Notes: generated by a model not told the origin, from the letters alone. Shown: positions 27,463 to 36,833, counted from the stretch's first letter. The stretch: DNA of 64,000 nt from DATCJY01 sp036562565 (GCA_036562565.1 DATCJY010000045.1:18705-82704); one strand, 5' to 3'. Program-made: numbers and translations.

Positions 27463-27495
27463 CAAATATTAATTCATAGACTGCCTCCCATCCAA
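27463..27495 (-). promoter_or_regulatory. Possible promoter of the ThiF-GNAT-kinase operon
   Basis: On the minus strand, TTGG and AATATTTG are separated by 21 nt, close to the TTTG / TAnnTTTG pattern with one mismatch in the -7 box. It lies within the 225-nt divergent gap. Confidence 0.3.
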
Positions 27496-27612
27496 GAACC
27501 ACCATCAAGATTACAAACAATCCATTCTGAATTTCAATAAGACCTTACAAATCAACCCATTCCTCACCACGCCCATGACAACCACTCAAAATCACCCCAA
27601 CATTCACTAGCG

Positions 27613-27644
27613 TTTGGCTTGGTCATCACAAGGATGTTTATTTG
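27613..27644 (+). promoter_or_regulatory. Promoter of the sigma-54-type response regulator gene
   Basis: TTTG at 27613-27616 and TTTATTTG at 27637-27644 with a 20-nt spacer. It leaves a leader of about 15 nt before the ATG and rules out the upstream TTG as a start. Confidence 0.4.
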
Positions 27645-27665
27645 CACAAAAGCACAATTAATTCT

Positions 27666-28838
27666 ATGTCAAAAATTCTAGTCATCGATGACGAACAGGC
27701 TATCCGCAAAGCCCTCAAAGAAATTCTCGAATACGAAGGATTTGAGGTAACGGATGTGGAAGATGGTCCAAGCGCTCTGAAACTCGTGGAAAAAGACACC
27801 TTCGATCTCATCTTCTGCGATATCAAAATGCCACGCATGGACGGTATCGAGGTATTGACCAAGATGAAAGAAAAGGGGGTTGATACCCCCATCGTTATCA
27901 TGACCGGTCACGGCACCATTGAAACAGCCGTAGAGGCTCTTAAAAAAGGGGCTTACGATTTTATTCAAAAGCCGCTCGACCTCAACCGTATTTTGGTAAC
28001 TGTGCGCAATGGCACCAATCAGGGAGCGCTAGAAAAGGAAACCAAAACCTTGAGGAGAAAAGTCAACAAGGTTCTGGGCTCTAATATCATTGGCGAAAGC
28101 CCTGCCATTATGGAAATCAAAAAAATGATTGATACTGTGGCTCCAACCGAGGCTCGTGTACTCATCACCGGTGGAAATGGCTCCGGCAAAGAACTCGTGG
28201 CACGCCAGCTCCACGAAAAAAGCGAGCGCGCATCAGGACCGTTTATTGAAGTGAACTGTGCCGCTATTCCATCTGAGCTTATTGAGAGTGAATTGTTCGG
28301 TCATGAAAAAGGTGCCTTCACTTCTGCTATCAAAACGCGTCAGGGAAAATTTGAACTGGCCGACAACGGAACATTGTTCCTAGATGAAATTGGCGATATG
28401 GCTCTTGGAGCTCAAGCCAAAGTCTTGCGGGCTTTGCAGGAAAGCAAAATCACACGTGTGGGTGGTGACAAAGACTTCAAAGTAAACGTGCGCGTAATTG
28501 CTGCAACCAACAAAGACTTGCGCAAAGAGATTGCTGCCGGTAATTTCCGCGAGGACCTCTACCACCGTTTGTCGGTAATTGTAATCCGTGTGCCCTCACT
28601 CAACGAGCGCAAAGAAGACATTCCATTGCTGGCCGATTACTTCCTGGAGATGATTGCCAATGATTATGGCCAACCCAAAAAGGAAATTACTCCAGGGGCC
28701 ATTAAAGCCTTGCAAGCCTTGGACTGGTCAGGTAACATCCGTGAATTCCGCAACGTTATTGAACGTCTGGTAATCCTCTCTCCGAATGCTATTGATGAAA
28801 AAATGGTCAAAGCCTATGCGGTTCCGAATTTCAGCTGA
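27666..28838 (+). CDS. Sigma-54 activator-type response regulator lacking a DNA-binding domain
   Basis: 390 residues. Receiver 1-120 with D52 (FCDIKMPRMDG) and Lys102 (QKPLD); AAA+ domain about 140-365 with Walker A GGNGSGKE (169-176), a GAFTSA loop at 216-221 (GAFTGA in most activators) and Walker B LFLDEIGD. The protein ends about 25 residues after the AAA+ C-subdomain, and no Fis-type helix-turn-helix can be seen. Activators of this shape (compare FlgR-like proteins) can act on sigma-54 from solution. No sigma-54 gene is in the window. It lies divergent from the ThiF-kinase operon, so it could be that phosphorelay's output (inference). Confidence 0.88.
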   Translation: MSKILVIDDEQAIRKALKEILEYEGFEVTDVEDGPSALKLVEKDTFDLIFCDIKMPRMDGIEVLTKMKEKGVDTPIVIMTGHGTIETAVEALKKGAYDFIQKPLDLNRILVTVRNGTNQGALEKETKTLRRKVNKVLGSNIIGESPAIMEIKKMIDTVAPTEARVLITGGNGSGKELVARQLHEKSERASGPFIEVNCAAIPSELIESELFGHEKGAFTSAIKTRQGKFELADNGTLFLDEIGDMALGAQAKVLRALQESKITRVGGDKDFKVNVRVIAATNKDLRKEIAAGNFREDLYHRLSVIVIRVPSLNERKEDIPLLADYFLEMIANDYGQPKKEITPGAIKALQALDWSGNIREFRNVIERLVILSPNAIDEKMVKAYAVPNFS

Positions 28839-28861
28839 AATTTCTCCCAACCCTATTCAAT

Positions 28862-28893
28862 AAAAAAAGCCACTCCATAGGGGGTGGCTTTTT
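28862..28893. terminator. Bidirectional terminator, sigma-54 regulator / universal stress protein
   Basis: GCCACTCC / GGGGTGGC stem with one T-G pair, A-run before and T-run after, between two convergent genes. Confidence 0.8.
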
Positions 28894-28921
28894 CATTATA
28901 GATTGATGATGAAGTGAGTTC

Positions 28922-29746
28922 TTAGGCGTTAAATGCAATGTAAGTATCCACCGGATTCACACAAAGCACTGGAATCTGAGCTTCATTGGTAATCACTTGT
29001 TGTTCATAGTTACTGCTGAAGAAACTCATGATGCTGTTATCATAGAAGTTCATAATGCAGATAAGATCGGCATCTATAGCAGCACTGTATTTGAGCAAAT
29101 CTTTCACGAAGCCATCTGACTTGCTCTCGGTGATATGTACTTCGTATGGAATGTTTTTGCCATCGAGGTATTCACCGGCAAAAATGATATTGCGCTCCAA
29201 TTGGTTTCTGAGGAATTCATCGGTTTCTCCGGGTGATACGAGGTGAACTTTTGACCCGAAATACTCGGCCATGTCAGCCACAAGACTCAACTTTTGTTTT
29301 GTCTCTTTGTGCAAATCCATCGGCACTACCAACTTGTAGTAACCATGAGGACGGATGGTGCGCTCTTGCACGACAATGAATGGGATAGAGCTTTCAGTGA
29401 CGATACGCAATGCTCGGCTACCGGTGAGGAACTGCATACCTCTCAAACCATGTGTTCCCATGATGATTAGGCTTGCATCCAATTCCGTTGCAGCTTTATC
29501 GATATCTTCAAAAATATTACCGATGCGCACAATGGTTTTGATAGTTGTGCCTTTCTCATTCAGAGTGCGCTCGCGTAACGCATCCAATTTGATTTTCGCT
29601 TCGGCAATCTGAGATTTGTTGCTGATAATATGAATCGCATATATCTCTGCCTCAATGGTTTTCGCTACCAATGCGGCATGTTCTAAGGCTGTCTCACTAA
29701 CCTTAGTAAAATCAACCGGAACTAAAATTTTTTTCTCGGAAACCAT
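28922..29746 (-). CDS. Universal stress protein, tandem UspA domains
   Basis: 274 residues made of two Usp halves (about 1-145 and 150-274). The first keeps the nucleotide-binding motif GTHGLRG-x9-S (MGTHGLRGMQFLTGSRAL); in the second the motif is degenerate, so ATP is probably bound only by the first half. Opening VSEKKILVPVDFT is typical. Tandem Usp proteins respond to energy or redox stress; no neighbour indicates its target. A TACATTTG box lies about 35 nt upstream of the ATG. Confidence 0.92.
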   Translation of the reverse strand: MVSEKKILVPVDFTKVSETALEHAALVAKTIEAEIYAIHIISNKSQIAEAKIKLDALRERTLNEKGTTIKTIVRIGNIFEDIDKAATELDASLIIMGTHGLRGMQFLTGSRALRIVTESSIPFIVVQERTIRPHGYYKLVVPMDLHKETKQKLSLVADMAEYFGSKVHLVSPGETDEFLRNQLERNIIFAGEYLDGKNIPYEVHITESKSDGFVKDLLKYSAAIDADLICIMNFYDNSIMSFFSSNYEQQVITNEAQIPVLCVNPVDTYIAFNA

Positions 29747-29832
29747 AGATTTGTGTGTGATCTTGAATTATGTGGCGCTGCAAATGTAGCTGGCGCCAAG
29801 GCATTTTTCATAATGCAACCACACACTTCCAA

Positions 29833-30597
29833 TCAATCCTCAAGGAAATTGAGCACTTTCTCCACAAATTGCTTGGGTTGCTCTGCATGCAGCCAATGAC
29901 CTGCTCCTTCCAACACTTCAAACTTTGCCAATGGCACCAACTCCTTGATAGACTCAAAGTCCGAAACGGGGACATAGGAACTCGCACCTCCAACAAGAAA
30001 CAAGGTTTCAGTCATGATTTTATCATCGCTCATTGCTTTGATAACCTCCATCCGGTTGGTGTATAATACCTCGAGATTAAATCTCCAAGACAATTGTTTG
30101 CCCGTTTCCTTCCAATACAAATTCTTGAGTAAGAATTGTTTGGTCGCCTCATCCAGGTGGTATGAGGTGAGAACGTCTTCTACCTCTTTACGTGATGATT
30201 TATGCTCAACATCTGCCTTTAACAAAGCTGCGAAGATTTCTTCGTGATGAGGGTTATAACCCTTTATACCCATATCGGCAATTACCATCTTCTCAAGCAG
30301 AAAACCATATTTCTGTGCGAATCGCAAAGCTGTTTTGCCGCCCATGGAGTGGCCCAGCAAATACACATCGCGAAGTCCTTCACTGGCCATCAAGTCGTAG
30401 AGGTCCTCACTCATGACCTCATAGTTCATTTCATCAGCAAATGGCGAGTGACCATGGTTGCGTTGGTCTATGAGATAAACTTTGTAACGCTCTGCCCATT
30501 GTTTTGCCAATGAAAGCCAATTGTCTCCGCTCCCAAACAAGCCGTGCAAAACCAATAAAGGTTTTCCCTCTCCCAGTGTCTTGAAATACAACTCCAT
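29833..30597 (-). CDS. Alpha/beta hydrolase (YbfF-like esterase)
   Basis: 254 residues. The oxyanion segment HGLFGSGDNW (18-27), DQRNHGHSP (44-52), nucleophile elbow GHSMGG with S84, and the catalytic His in GAGHWLHAEQP near the C-terminus match the YbfF/PA-esterase group of alpha/beta hydrolases; the acid is probably in the VPVSDFE segment. Substrate is unknown; the family acts on short acyl esters. It starts 1 nt after the pdxJ stop, so the two are co-transcribed, an arrangement that need not imply a vitamin B6 role. Confidence 0.88.
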   Translation of the reverse strand: MELYFKTLGEGKPLLVLHGLFGSGDNWLSLAKQWAERYKVYLIDQRNHGHSPFADEMNYEVMSEDLYDLMASEGLRDVYLLGHSMGGKTALRFAQKYGFLLEKMVIADMGIKGYNPHHEEIFAALLKADVEHKSSRKEVEDVLTSYHLDEATKQFLLKNLYWKETGKQLSWRFNLEVLYTNRMEVIKAMSDDKIMTETLFLVGGASSYVPVSDFESIKELVPLAKFEVLEGAGHWLHAEQPKQFVEKVLNFLED

Positions 30598-30598
30598 C

Positions 30599-31312
30599 TT
30601 ATCTCAGTTCACGTTTGTATAGTGTTACGGTATTCTCCAGCCCAAGATAGAGGGCATCACTGATCAAGGCATGACCGATGGAAACCTCCAATAAATTGGG
30701 GATGTGCTGAGCAAAATAGCGCAAGTTCTGAAGCGACAAATCATGCCCGGCATTGAGCCCAAGTTGCTGTTTTACGGCTTCCTCTGCAGCTGCTACAAAG
30801 GGTTTGATGGCCACTTCCGGGTTATATGGATACTGGGCAGCGTACGATTCAGTATACAATTCTATTCTGTCTGTTCCGGTTTCAGCTGCAGCTTTTACCA
30901 TATCCACATCAGGATTGAGAAATATGCTGCAGCGAATACCTGCCTTCTTGAATACATCCACCAAGTCGCGCAACATGGCTGTGTGACGAATAGTATCCCA
31001 TCCTGCATTGGATGTAAGTACGTGCGGAGGGTCCGGAACCAAGGTTACTTGTGCAGGTTTTACTTCCAACACCATTTTGACAAAGTAGTCATCCGGGTAG
31101 CCTTCGATATTGAACTCCGTAGTCAGATGCTGCTTGAGTTCATACACATCCGAGAAGCGAATGTGGCGCTGATCGGGACGAGGATGCACAGTGATGCCAT
31201 CGGCACCAAACCGTTCTATGTCCAGTGCGCATTGTAACACATTGGGAACATTGCCTCCCCTTGCATTGCGCAACGTAGCTATCTTATTAATGTTGACACT
31301 GAGCTTTGTCAT
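30599..31312 (-). CDS. pdxJ: Pyridoxine 5'-phosphate synthase
   Basis: 237 residues from the ATG of [20 protein letters not shown]; the longer frame adds an unrelated 15-residue extension. PdxJ hallmarks are the N-terminal [26 protein letters not shown] (about 50-58) and the C-terminal [14 protein letters not shown]. The enzyme condenses 3-amino-2-oxopropyl phosphate with deoxyxylulose 5-phosphate to make pyridoxine phosphate in the DXP-dependent B6 pathway. Length equals the family norm. It heads a two-gene unit with the hydrolase. A TTCCTTTG -7-like box is at 31342-31335. Confidence 0.95.
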   Translation of the reverse strand: MTKLSVNINKIATLRNARGGNVPNVLQCALDIERFGADGITVHPRPDQRHIRFSDVYELKQHLTTEFNIEGYPDDYFVKMVLEVKPAQVTLVPDPPHVLTSNAGWDTIRHTAMLRDLVDVFKKAGIRCSIFLNPDVDMVKAAAETGTDRIELYTESYAAQYPYNPEVAIKPFVAAAEEAVKQQLGLNAGHDLSLQNLRYFAQHIPNLLEVSIGHALISDALYLGLENTVTLYKRELR

Positions 31313-31608
31313 TGTTGAGCGTTGATTTCTGCCGCAAAGGAAACAATTCCCTCCCAACCCTGTGTCAGAAAGTCAAATAACGGATGTGTATAATTATAGA
31401 AAAATTTGTAAAGACTTCTCCTGTTAAAACCGCAACATTTACATCGGATTTACAGTTATAAAGCCATGAACACGTGCTCCAAATTTGCTTTAACTGCATT
31501 TAAGATTTGAGCAGCATTTGTGGAATGATTTTTAATACACTGTAACCCAATAACTACATAATCTTTCACTTCACGAGAAGTAGGGAGTATCTACCATCTT
31601 CTTGTAGT

Positions 31609-32295
31609 GTGAATGGTTATTTAAAAACAACCCTAGAAGTGAACATTTCAAATCAATTTCTGAGAAAAGATTTTCCTGTACTCAATGCACAGGATGATCC
31701 GGTAAGCGCTCTGAACCTCATGGATGAATACAGAGTGAACCACTTACCTGTAGTTGAGAATGGGAAGTTTTTAGGACTCATCTCCGAATCAGCCCTGCTG
31801 GGTGTGGAGTCTATCATAGATGATGGAGACACTTTGCAATTGCTCAAAGCAAGTGTTAAGCCGGATACACATATCCTAGAGATTCTGAAGGTGATGAGCC
31901 AATACAGCATTACAACTGTCCCTGTAGTGGACTATGAAAACAACTACCTCGGAGTGGTATTGCAAGAAGATTTGGTTTCCCGCCTATCAGAGATGCAAGG
32001 AATGCACCAACCCGGTGGAATCATTGTATTGGAAATGTGGGAGAAAGATTACAGCATGCAACAAATTGCACGCATCATAGAAGAGAACAATGCCAAGATT
32101 CTCAGTACCACAGTGAGCCCCGGAGATGACGGTAAGATTGAATTAAATATTAAAATCAATCAACCCGACCTCAACGCCATTATGCAAAGCTTTGAGCGAT
32201 TTGGATATACCATCAAAGGCACCTATCAGGAGTCTGCATATACCGAAAATCTCCAATCGCGCTACGAAGAATTAATGCGCTTTTTAAATATTTAA
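31609..32295 (+). CDS. CBS-domain pair protein
   Basis: 228 residues if the GTG at 31609 is the start; another GTG ten codons on is possible, and no ATG fits before the first CBS domain. Two CBS motifs (about 18-65 and 80-140: MDEYRVNHLPVVENGKFLGL and MSQYSITTVPVVDYENNYLG) make a Bateman module that binds adenine nucleotides. The C-terminal third is an ACT-like segment (about 150-225: GIIVLEMWEKDYSMQQIARI). In many Bacteroidota a CBS protein of this shape lies beside pdxJ, here divergent from it. Role is presumably energy-status sensing. The 296-nt gap upstream holds the divergent promoters and no other gene. Confidence 0.82.
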   Translation: MNGYLKTTLEVNISNQFLRKDFPVLNAQDDPVSALNLMDEYRVNHLPVVENGKFLGLISESALLGVESIIDDGDTLQLLKASVKPDTHILEILKVMSQYSITTVPVVDYENNYLGVVLQEDLVSRLSEMQGMHQPGGIIVLEMWEKDYSMQQIARIIEENNAKILSTTVSPGDDGKIELNIKINQPDLNAIMQSFERFGYTIKGTYQESAYTENLQSRYEELMRFLNI

Positions 32296-32320
32296 TTCCC
32301 TCCTATTTTTTTCTAAAAGA

Positions 32321-32354
32321 AAAGCCTGAATCCATTGAGTTCAGGCTTTTTTTT
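32321..32354 (+). terminator. Intrinsic terminator of the CBS gene
   Basis: AAAGCCTGAA / TTCAGGCTTT perfect 10-bp stem, 9-nt loop, then T8, 25 nt after the stop. Confidence 0.88.
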
Positions 32355-32383
32355 ATTATTTAAATTCATGAAAAAAATGACTA

Positions 32384-32520
32384 AAAAAAGAATGGTTCCA
32401 GACGTTTCCGGAACCATTCGCTTGCTTAACCTTAATTAACCTTAAACTACTCTTTTAACAGAGAAGGCTTTAAATATTTTGAGTTGAACCTTGTTTCAAT
32501 CGCTATTTGAGGTCTTTAAC
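32384..32520 (-). ncRNA. Candidate small RNA A (relative of the 42.6-kb element)
   Basis: On the minus strand a perfect hairpin GAATGGTTCC / GGAACCATTC (32391-32418) is followed by T7, an excellent terminator with no gene running into it. Upstream on the same strand come GTTTAAGGTTAATTAAGG and, 66 nt before the hairpin, GGTTCAA. The element near 42.6 kb has the same parts in the same order and spacing. No promoter is clear; the 5' end given is by analogy with the other copy. The whole 683-nt gap otherwise has no convincing ORF. Confidence 0.45.
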
Positions 32521-32549
32521 GGGAGGAGTTCCCAATAGGTTACACCCCA

Positions 32550-32565
32550 AGTAAAAATTTTTACT
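32550..32565. repeat. Perfect 16-bp palindrome
   Basis: AGTAAAAATTTTTACT, self-complementary without a loop. It lies just upstream of candidate small RNA A and could be a protein-binding site, but its AT content makes chance possible. Confidence 0.35.
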
Positions 32566-32853
32566 AAAACAAAAGAGCAATGCTTTTTTATGCTTTCTGT
32601 TGAAGAGAATTCGCAACAATTATTGATGAAAAATTGCAATCTTATTTGACCCAATTTCAAGCAATTACAACATTCATCCATTGACAATCAACACATTCGC
32701 CACATTAACACCTCTCACATGATAAGGGGATAATCAATATTAATTGCTGTTAAAAGAATTATAAGACGCAACTTTTCTAGAGCTACTTACGTTCTTTGTA
32801 CTGCCACGCAATTATTGTTTTCATTGATAATTGGTTTTGGTTAAGGAAAAAAG

Positions 32854-32889
32854 AAAATTGCCCCGACAACGGTTGGGGCAATTTTTTTT
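32854..32889 (+). terminator. Orphan intrinsic terminator
   Basis: AAAATTGCCCC / GGGGCAATTTT 11-bp stem, 10-nt loop, T-run after it. The CBS gene already has its own terminator about 500 nt earlier, so this one implies a separate short plus-strand transcript, or attenuation ahead of the MazG-like gene 90 nt on. Confidence 0.8.
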
Positions 32890-32978
32890 ATATCAACTCC
32901 TCACCAATTCTTCTTTTTCATTCCTGAGTTGAGAATCCCTTTGTTATTTGCACCTTCAATTATAGAAACAGAAAAAAA

Positions 32979-33407
32979 ATGAATTCATCAACCAATAAAT
33001 TGAGCTTGGAAAAAGCGATCCAACATGTACGCGAATTTCACGAAGCCTTTGGCCTACCAGTAAGAATAACGCCTGAGGGCCAAATACCAGAGAAAGAATA
33101 CATGCTACGGTTCAACCTCATGAAAGAGGAAAACGAGGAATACCTCGAAGCAGTAAAAAACGGTGATATCGTAGAAATTGCCGATGCCCTCGGTGATATG
33201 CTCTATATCCTTTGCGGCACCATCAACGCACATGGTTTGCAAGAGTTGATGGCACCGATTTTCGAAGAAATTCAACGCAGCAACATGAGCAAGTTGGATG
33301 AAAACGGCAAGCCTATCTACCGTGAAGACGGAAAAGTGATGAAGAGCTCACGGTATTTCAAACCGGACATAAAAAGCATTATCAATGGCAAAGTGGCTGA
33401 ACAATAG
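32979..33407 (+). CDS. MazG-like / phosphoribosyl-ATP pyrophosphohydrolase-fold protein
   Basis: 142 residues. The metal-binding helices show EENEEYLEA (about 51-59) and EIADALGDMLY (about 67-77), the E-x-x-E...E-x-x-D arrangement of all-alpha NTP pyrophosphatases. It is longer than MazG core domains at the C-terminus, ending in a KSSRYFKPDIKSII block typical of the stand-alone phage/Bacteroidota group. It probably hydrolyses a non-canonical or modified NTP. Next is thrS, 111 nt on, with its own promoter. Confidence 0.82.
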   Translation: MNSSTNKLSLEKAIQHVREFHEAFGLPVRITPEGQIPEKEYMLRFNLMKEENEEYLEAVKNGDIVEIADALGDMLYILCGTINAHGLQELMAPIFEEIQRSNMSKLDENGKPIYREDGKVMKSSRYFKPDIKSIINGKVAEQ

Positions 33408-33473
33408 TCACCACCCACAGTAAAAACCATTCAATTTTCCGCAATACTGTTTTTAGGATATTCCGACAGTCAG

Positions 33474-33481
33474 TACCTTCG
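33474..33481 (+). promoter_or_regulatory. Probable -7 box of the thrS-infC-rpmI-rplT operon
   Basis: TACCTTCG fits TAnnTTYG and lies 38 nt before the thrS ATG. The upstream TTTTTAGG may serve as the -33 element. No T-box leader is seen in the 111-nt gap. Confidence 0.45.
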
Positions 33482-33518
33482 CGGCCCGTTTTTAAACCCG
33501 AAAAATTTTTCGAATCCT

Positions 33519-35459
33519 ATGATTACAATCACTCTTCCGGATGGAAGTATGAGAGAAGTAGAGTCCGGTACAACTCCCATGCAAGTAGCCATGAGCATCA
33601 GCGAAGGCCTTGCCCGTAATGTGCTGGCTGCTGTTGTAGATGGTCAGGTGGTGGATGCCTCCCGCCCTATAACGAGCAACGCAACGCTCAAGCTTCTTAC
33701 CTGGAACGATGATGACGGCAAGAGTACCATGTGGCACTCCTCTGCCCACCTTATGGCTGAAGCACTGGAAGCACACTACCCGGGAATCAAACTTGCTATT
33801 GGTCCTCCGGTAGAAAATGGCTTCTATTACGATGTGGACTTTGGAGACTACGAATTCTCTCAGGCCGATTTCGCGAAAATTGAAAAGACTATGCTGGAAT
33901 TGGCTCGCAAAAAGAGCGAATACATCCGCAAAGAAGTCTCCAAAGCCGATGCCATTGAATACTTCAAGCAGAAAAACGACCCTTATAAACTTGAATTGCT
34001 CGAGGATTTAGAAGACGGTACCATCACCTTCTATACGCAGGGCAACTTCACCGACTTGTGTCGAGGCCCACACATCCCGAACACCGGGTTCATCAAAGCA
34101 GTGAAACTGCTCAACGTTGCAGGTGCTTACTGGCGCGGTGATGAAAAAAACAAAATGCTTACCCGCGTGTATGGTATCACCTTCCCTAAGCAATCTGAGC
34201 TGGAAGAATACCTCAAACTTCTAGAAGAAGCCAAAAAACGCGACCACCGCAAGCTAGGCAAAGAACTAGGGCTTTTCACTTTCAGCCACAAAGTTGGAAG
34301 CGGTTTGCCTCTCTGGTTGCCCAAAGGAGCCGATTTGCGCGGAAGACTTCAAGCCTTCTTGACCAACGCTCAACGCAAAATGGGCTACCAACAAGTAATT
34401 ACTCCGCACATCGGTGGCAAAGAACTATACGAAACAAGTGGACACTGGGAGAAATACGGAAAGGACAGCTTCCAGCCAATAGCCACTCCGCAGGAAGGGG
34501 AGCTCTATATGCTCAAGCCGATGAACTGCCCTCACCACTGTGAGATTTTCAAGGCCGAGCCTCGCTCCTATCGCGACTTACCATTGCGACTTGCTGAGTT
34601 CGGTACCGTGTACCGTTTTGAGCAAACTGGTGAGTTGCATGGTCTAACGCGTGTAAGAGGATTTACCCAAGACGATGCACACATCTTCTGCACCAATGAC
34701 CAAGTGAAAGAAGAGGTTGGAAAAGTAATCGACCTAGTGCTTTATATTTTTAAGACCCTGGACTTCCCTGAGTTCTTGGCACAAGTTTCATTGCGCGACC
34801 CAAACAATCCTTCCAAATACATCGGTAGCGATGAAAACTGGGAGAAAGCAGAACGTGCCATCAAGGAAGTTGCTGAAGAAAAAGGACTTAAAACCGTTAT
34901 TGAATATGGTGAAGCAGCCTTCTATGGCCCTAAGCTCGACTTCATGGTCCGCGATGCACTAGGTAGAAAATGGCAACTCGGTACCGTACAAATCGACTAT
35001 AACTTGCCGGAGCGCTTCGAGCTTGAATATACCGGTGCTGACAACCACAAGCACCGTCCGGTGATGATTCACCGTGCACCTTTTGGCTCCATGGAGCGCT
35101 TCGTGGCCATTCTCATCGAACACTGTGCCGGACAATTCCCACTCTGGCTTACTCCCGAGCAGGTCAGAGTGTTACCTGTCAGTGAAAAATACAATGAGTA
35201 TGCACATAAAGTATCAACGGAACTAAATTCTTACGATATTCGCGCCCTCGTTGACGAAAGAAACGAAAAAGTAGGGAAGAAAATCCGCGATGCAGAAGTG
35301 GAAAAAGTTCCTTACATGCTCGTTGTAGGCGAGGAAGAGCAAGGCGCTCAGGAGGTTTCAGCACGCAAAAAAGGTGAAGGAGACCTCGGAAAAATGAGCA
35401 TCACCGCTTTCGCCCAAAAAGTGAACGAAGAGATTAAAAACATGTTGGCTGAACTATAA
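33519..35459 (+). CDS. thrS: Threonyl-tRNA synthetase
   Basis: 646 residues, full length. TGS domain 1-62, editing domain with HSSAH at 73-77, class II catalytic core with the zinc segment MNCPHH at 335-340, motif 2 [20 protein letters not shown] and motif 3 near [11 protein letters not shown], and an anticodon-binding domain from about 545. It charges tRNA-Thr. The strong operon order thrS-infC-rpmI-rplT is conserved across bacteria, and all four genes follow here on the same strand. Confidence 0.97.
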   Translation: MITITLPDGSMREVESGTTPMQVAMSISEGLARNVLAAVVDGQVVDASRPITSNATLKLLTWNDDDGKSTMWHSSAHLMAEALEAHYPGIKLAIGPPVENGFYYDVDFGDYEFSQADFAKIEKTMLELARKKSEYIRKEVSKADAIEYFKQKNDPYKLELLEDLEDGTITFYTQGNFTDLCRGPHIPNTGFIKAVKLLNVAGAYWRGDEKNKMLTRVYGITFPKQSELEEYLKLLEEAKKRDHRKLGKELGLFTFSHKVGSGLPLWLPKGADLRGRLQAFLTNAQRKMGYQQVITPHIGGKELYETSGHWEKYGKDSFQPIATPQEGELYMLKPMNCPHHCEIFKAEPRSYRDLPLRLAEFGTVYRFEQTGELHGLTRVRGFTQDDAHIFCTNDQVKEEVGKVIDLVLYIFKTLDFPEFLAQVSLRDPNNPSKYIGSDENWEKAERAIKEVAEEKGLKTVIEYGEAAFYGPKLDFMVRDALGRKWQLGTVQIDYNLPERFELEYTGADNHKHRPVMIHRAPFGSMERFVAILIEHCAGQFPLWLTPEQVRVLPVSEKYNEYAHKVSTELNSYDIRALVDERNEKVGKKIRDAEVEKVPYMLVVGEEEQGAQEVSARKKGEGDLGKMSITAFAQKVNEEIKNMLAEL

Positions 35460-35502
35460 ATCAGTCAATTTAAGAATAAATTAGTTTTTTTAACCCAATA
35501 AA

Positions 35503-35515
35503 AGGAGGACCCATT
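35503..35515 (+). promoter_or_regulatory. Strong Shine-Dalgarno site and ATT start of infC
   Basis: AGGAGG at 35503-35508 is followed after 4 nt by an in-frame ATT. Strong Shine-Dalgarno sites are rare in this window, and the first in-frame ATG is 28 nt from the site, too far. ATT is the known start of infC in E. coli, where it allows IF-3 to limit its own synthesis. Confidence 0.7.
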
Positions 35516-36064
35516 AACGCACCACAGAACCGGGCCATGAGAGGTAGAAGATCACTCGAACCCGAACACAACATTAATGAACGCATCACCGCAGCAGAAG
35601 TACGCTTGGTAGGTGAGAACATTGAACCTGGAGTTTACTCTCTGAAGGATGCTTTGCGTATTGCACAGGAACAAGAAGCGGATTTAGTAGAAATATCCGG
35701 CAATGCGGTTCCTCCTGTTTGTCGTATAATCGACTATAAGAAGTTCTTATACGAACAAAAGAAAAAGAAGAAGGAAATCAAGGCCAAACAAACCAACGTC
35801 TCTACCAAAGAGATTCGTTTCGGCCCAAACACCGATGATCATGACTTTGAGTTCAAACTCAAGCATGCAAAGGCTTTCCTTCAGGAGGGTTCAAAAGTTC
35901 GCGCTTATGTGCACTTCAAAGGACGCTCCATTGTATATAAAGACCGTGGCGAAATTTTGCTCACCCGTTTCATTCAAGAACTGATGGACTACGGATTGCC
36001 TGAGCAAATGCCAAAATTGGACGGCAAGAGGATGTTTGTCACCATCAACCCCAAGAAAAAGTGA
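35513..36064 (+). CDS. infC: Translation initiation factor IF-3
   Basis: 183 residues from the ATT start, 175 from the ATG eight codons later. The N-domain has [20 protein letters not shown] and the linker-adjacent [16 protein letters not shown]; Lys-rich linker [12 protein letters not shown]-domain [21 protein letters not shown]. It binds the 30S subunit and polices start-codon choice. The ATT start with its strong ribosome-binding site implies the classical autoregulation by discrimination against non-canonical starts. It lies between thrS and rpmI. Confidence 0.92.
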   Translation: MNAPQNRAMRGRRSLEPEHNINERITAAEVRLVGENIEPGVYSLKDALRIAQEQEADLVEISGNAVPPVCRIIDYKKFLYEQKKKKKEIKAKQTNVSTKEIRFGPNTDDHDFEFKLKHAKAFLQEGSKVRAYVHFKGRSIVYKDRGEILLTRFIQELMDYGLPEQMPKLDGKRMFVTINPKKK

Positions 36065-36123
36065 TGACCGCCCTCATAGGCCAGCAAAACTTGTATTGAA
36101 TTAAATTTTAAATAAACAGTAAA

Positions 36124-36327
36124 ATGCCGAAGTCAAAAACGAAATCCAGTGCGAAGAAGCGATTCACGATCACTGGTAGCGGAAAGATTAAGCGTAAAAA
36201 GGCGTTTAAGAGACACATCCTTACCAAAAAAGAGACTGCGCGCAAGCGTGCTCTAGGTAACGATGCGCTCGTACACCCAGCAGATGCTAAATCGATCAGG
36301 AGACAATTGCTCGTCCCAATGGCGTAA
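36124..36327 (+). CDS. rpmI: 50S ribosomal protein L35
   Basis: 67 residues, strongly basic: [20 protein letters not shown], then [16 protein letters not shown], the L35 pattern. It follows infC by 59 nt. Length is normal. Confidence 0.96.
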   Translation: MPKSKTKSSAKKRFTITGSGKIKRKKAFKRHILTKKETARKRALGNDALVHPADAKSIRRQLLVPMA

Positions 36328-36420
36328 TCCATTAAACAGAGCAGGTAAGTTTAACCCGACAAACGGTTCTTAAAGGTTGTCTGAAAGAGACAGCACCGCA
36401 GTCAAAAAACACAAAACAAT

Positions 36421-36765
36421 ATGCCACGCAGTAAAAATGCAGTAGCTTCCAGAGCCAGAAGGAAGAAAATCTTAAAACTGGCAAAAGGCTATTTCGGTTC
36501 TAGAAAGAATGTCTACACCGTAGCCAAGAACTCAGTAGAAAAAGCGCTTACTTATGCCTACGTAGGCCGCAAACTGAAAAAACGTGATTTCCGCTCTTTG
36601 TGGATTGCACGTATCAACGCAGGTGCGCGCCAACACGGTATGTCTTACTCAGAGTTTATGGGTAAAGTGCATAAAAGCGGAATTGAACTCAATCGTAAAG
36701 TTCTTGCTGACCTTGCGATGAATCATCCGGAGGCTTTCAAAGCCGTTGTAGAAAAAGTGAAGTAA
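36421..36765 (+). CDS. rplT: 50S ribosomal protein L20
   Basis: 114 residues: [40 protein letters not shown], and [15 protein letters not shown] are L20 blocks. L20 is needed for 50S assembly and in other bacteria represses its own operon by binding an mRNA leader. The 93-nt gap before it has a small TGTCT/AGACA hairpin but no clear match to known L20 leaders. A terminator follows. Confidence 0.96.
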   Translation: MPRSKNAVASRARRKKILKLAKGYFGSRKNVYTVAKNSVEKALTYAYVGRKLKKRDFRSLWIARINAGARQHGMSYSEFMGKVHKSGIELNRKVLADLAMNHPEAFKAVVEKVK

Positions 36766-36789
36766 GCTGAAAATATTTCACAGCGAAAT

Positions 36790-36824
36790 AAAAAAAGGGA
36801 GCCATTTTTGGTCTCCCTTTTTTT
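36790..36824 (+). terminator. Terminator after rplT
   Basis: AAAAAAGGGAG-CC / GG-T-CTCCCTTTTTT stem with a T-rich tail, about 25 nt after the stop. The next gene's ATG is only 10 nt downstream. Confidence 0.8.
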
Positions 36825-36833
36825 ATTGACCTT

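Noticed and set aside
30704..31237. 177-codon open frame on the plus strand
   Set aside because: Antisense to pdxJ, which is certain from its motifs.
32496..32687. 63-codon frame on the minus strand in the 32.3-33 kb gap
   Set aside because: No signal, no motif, and it runs into the small RNA candidate; unlikely to be translated.
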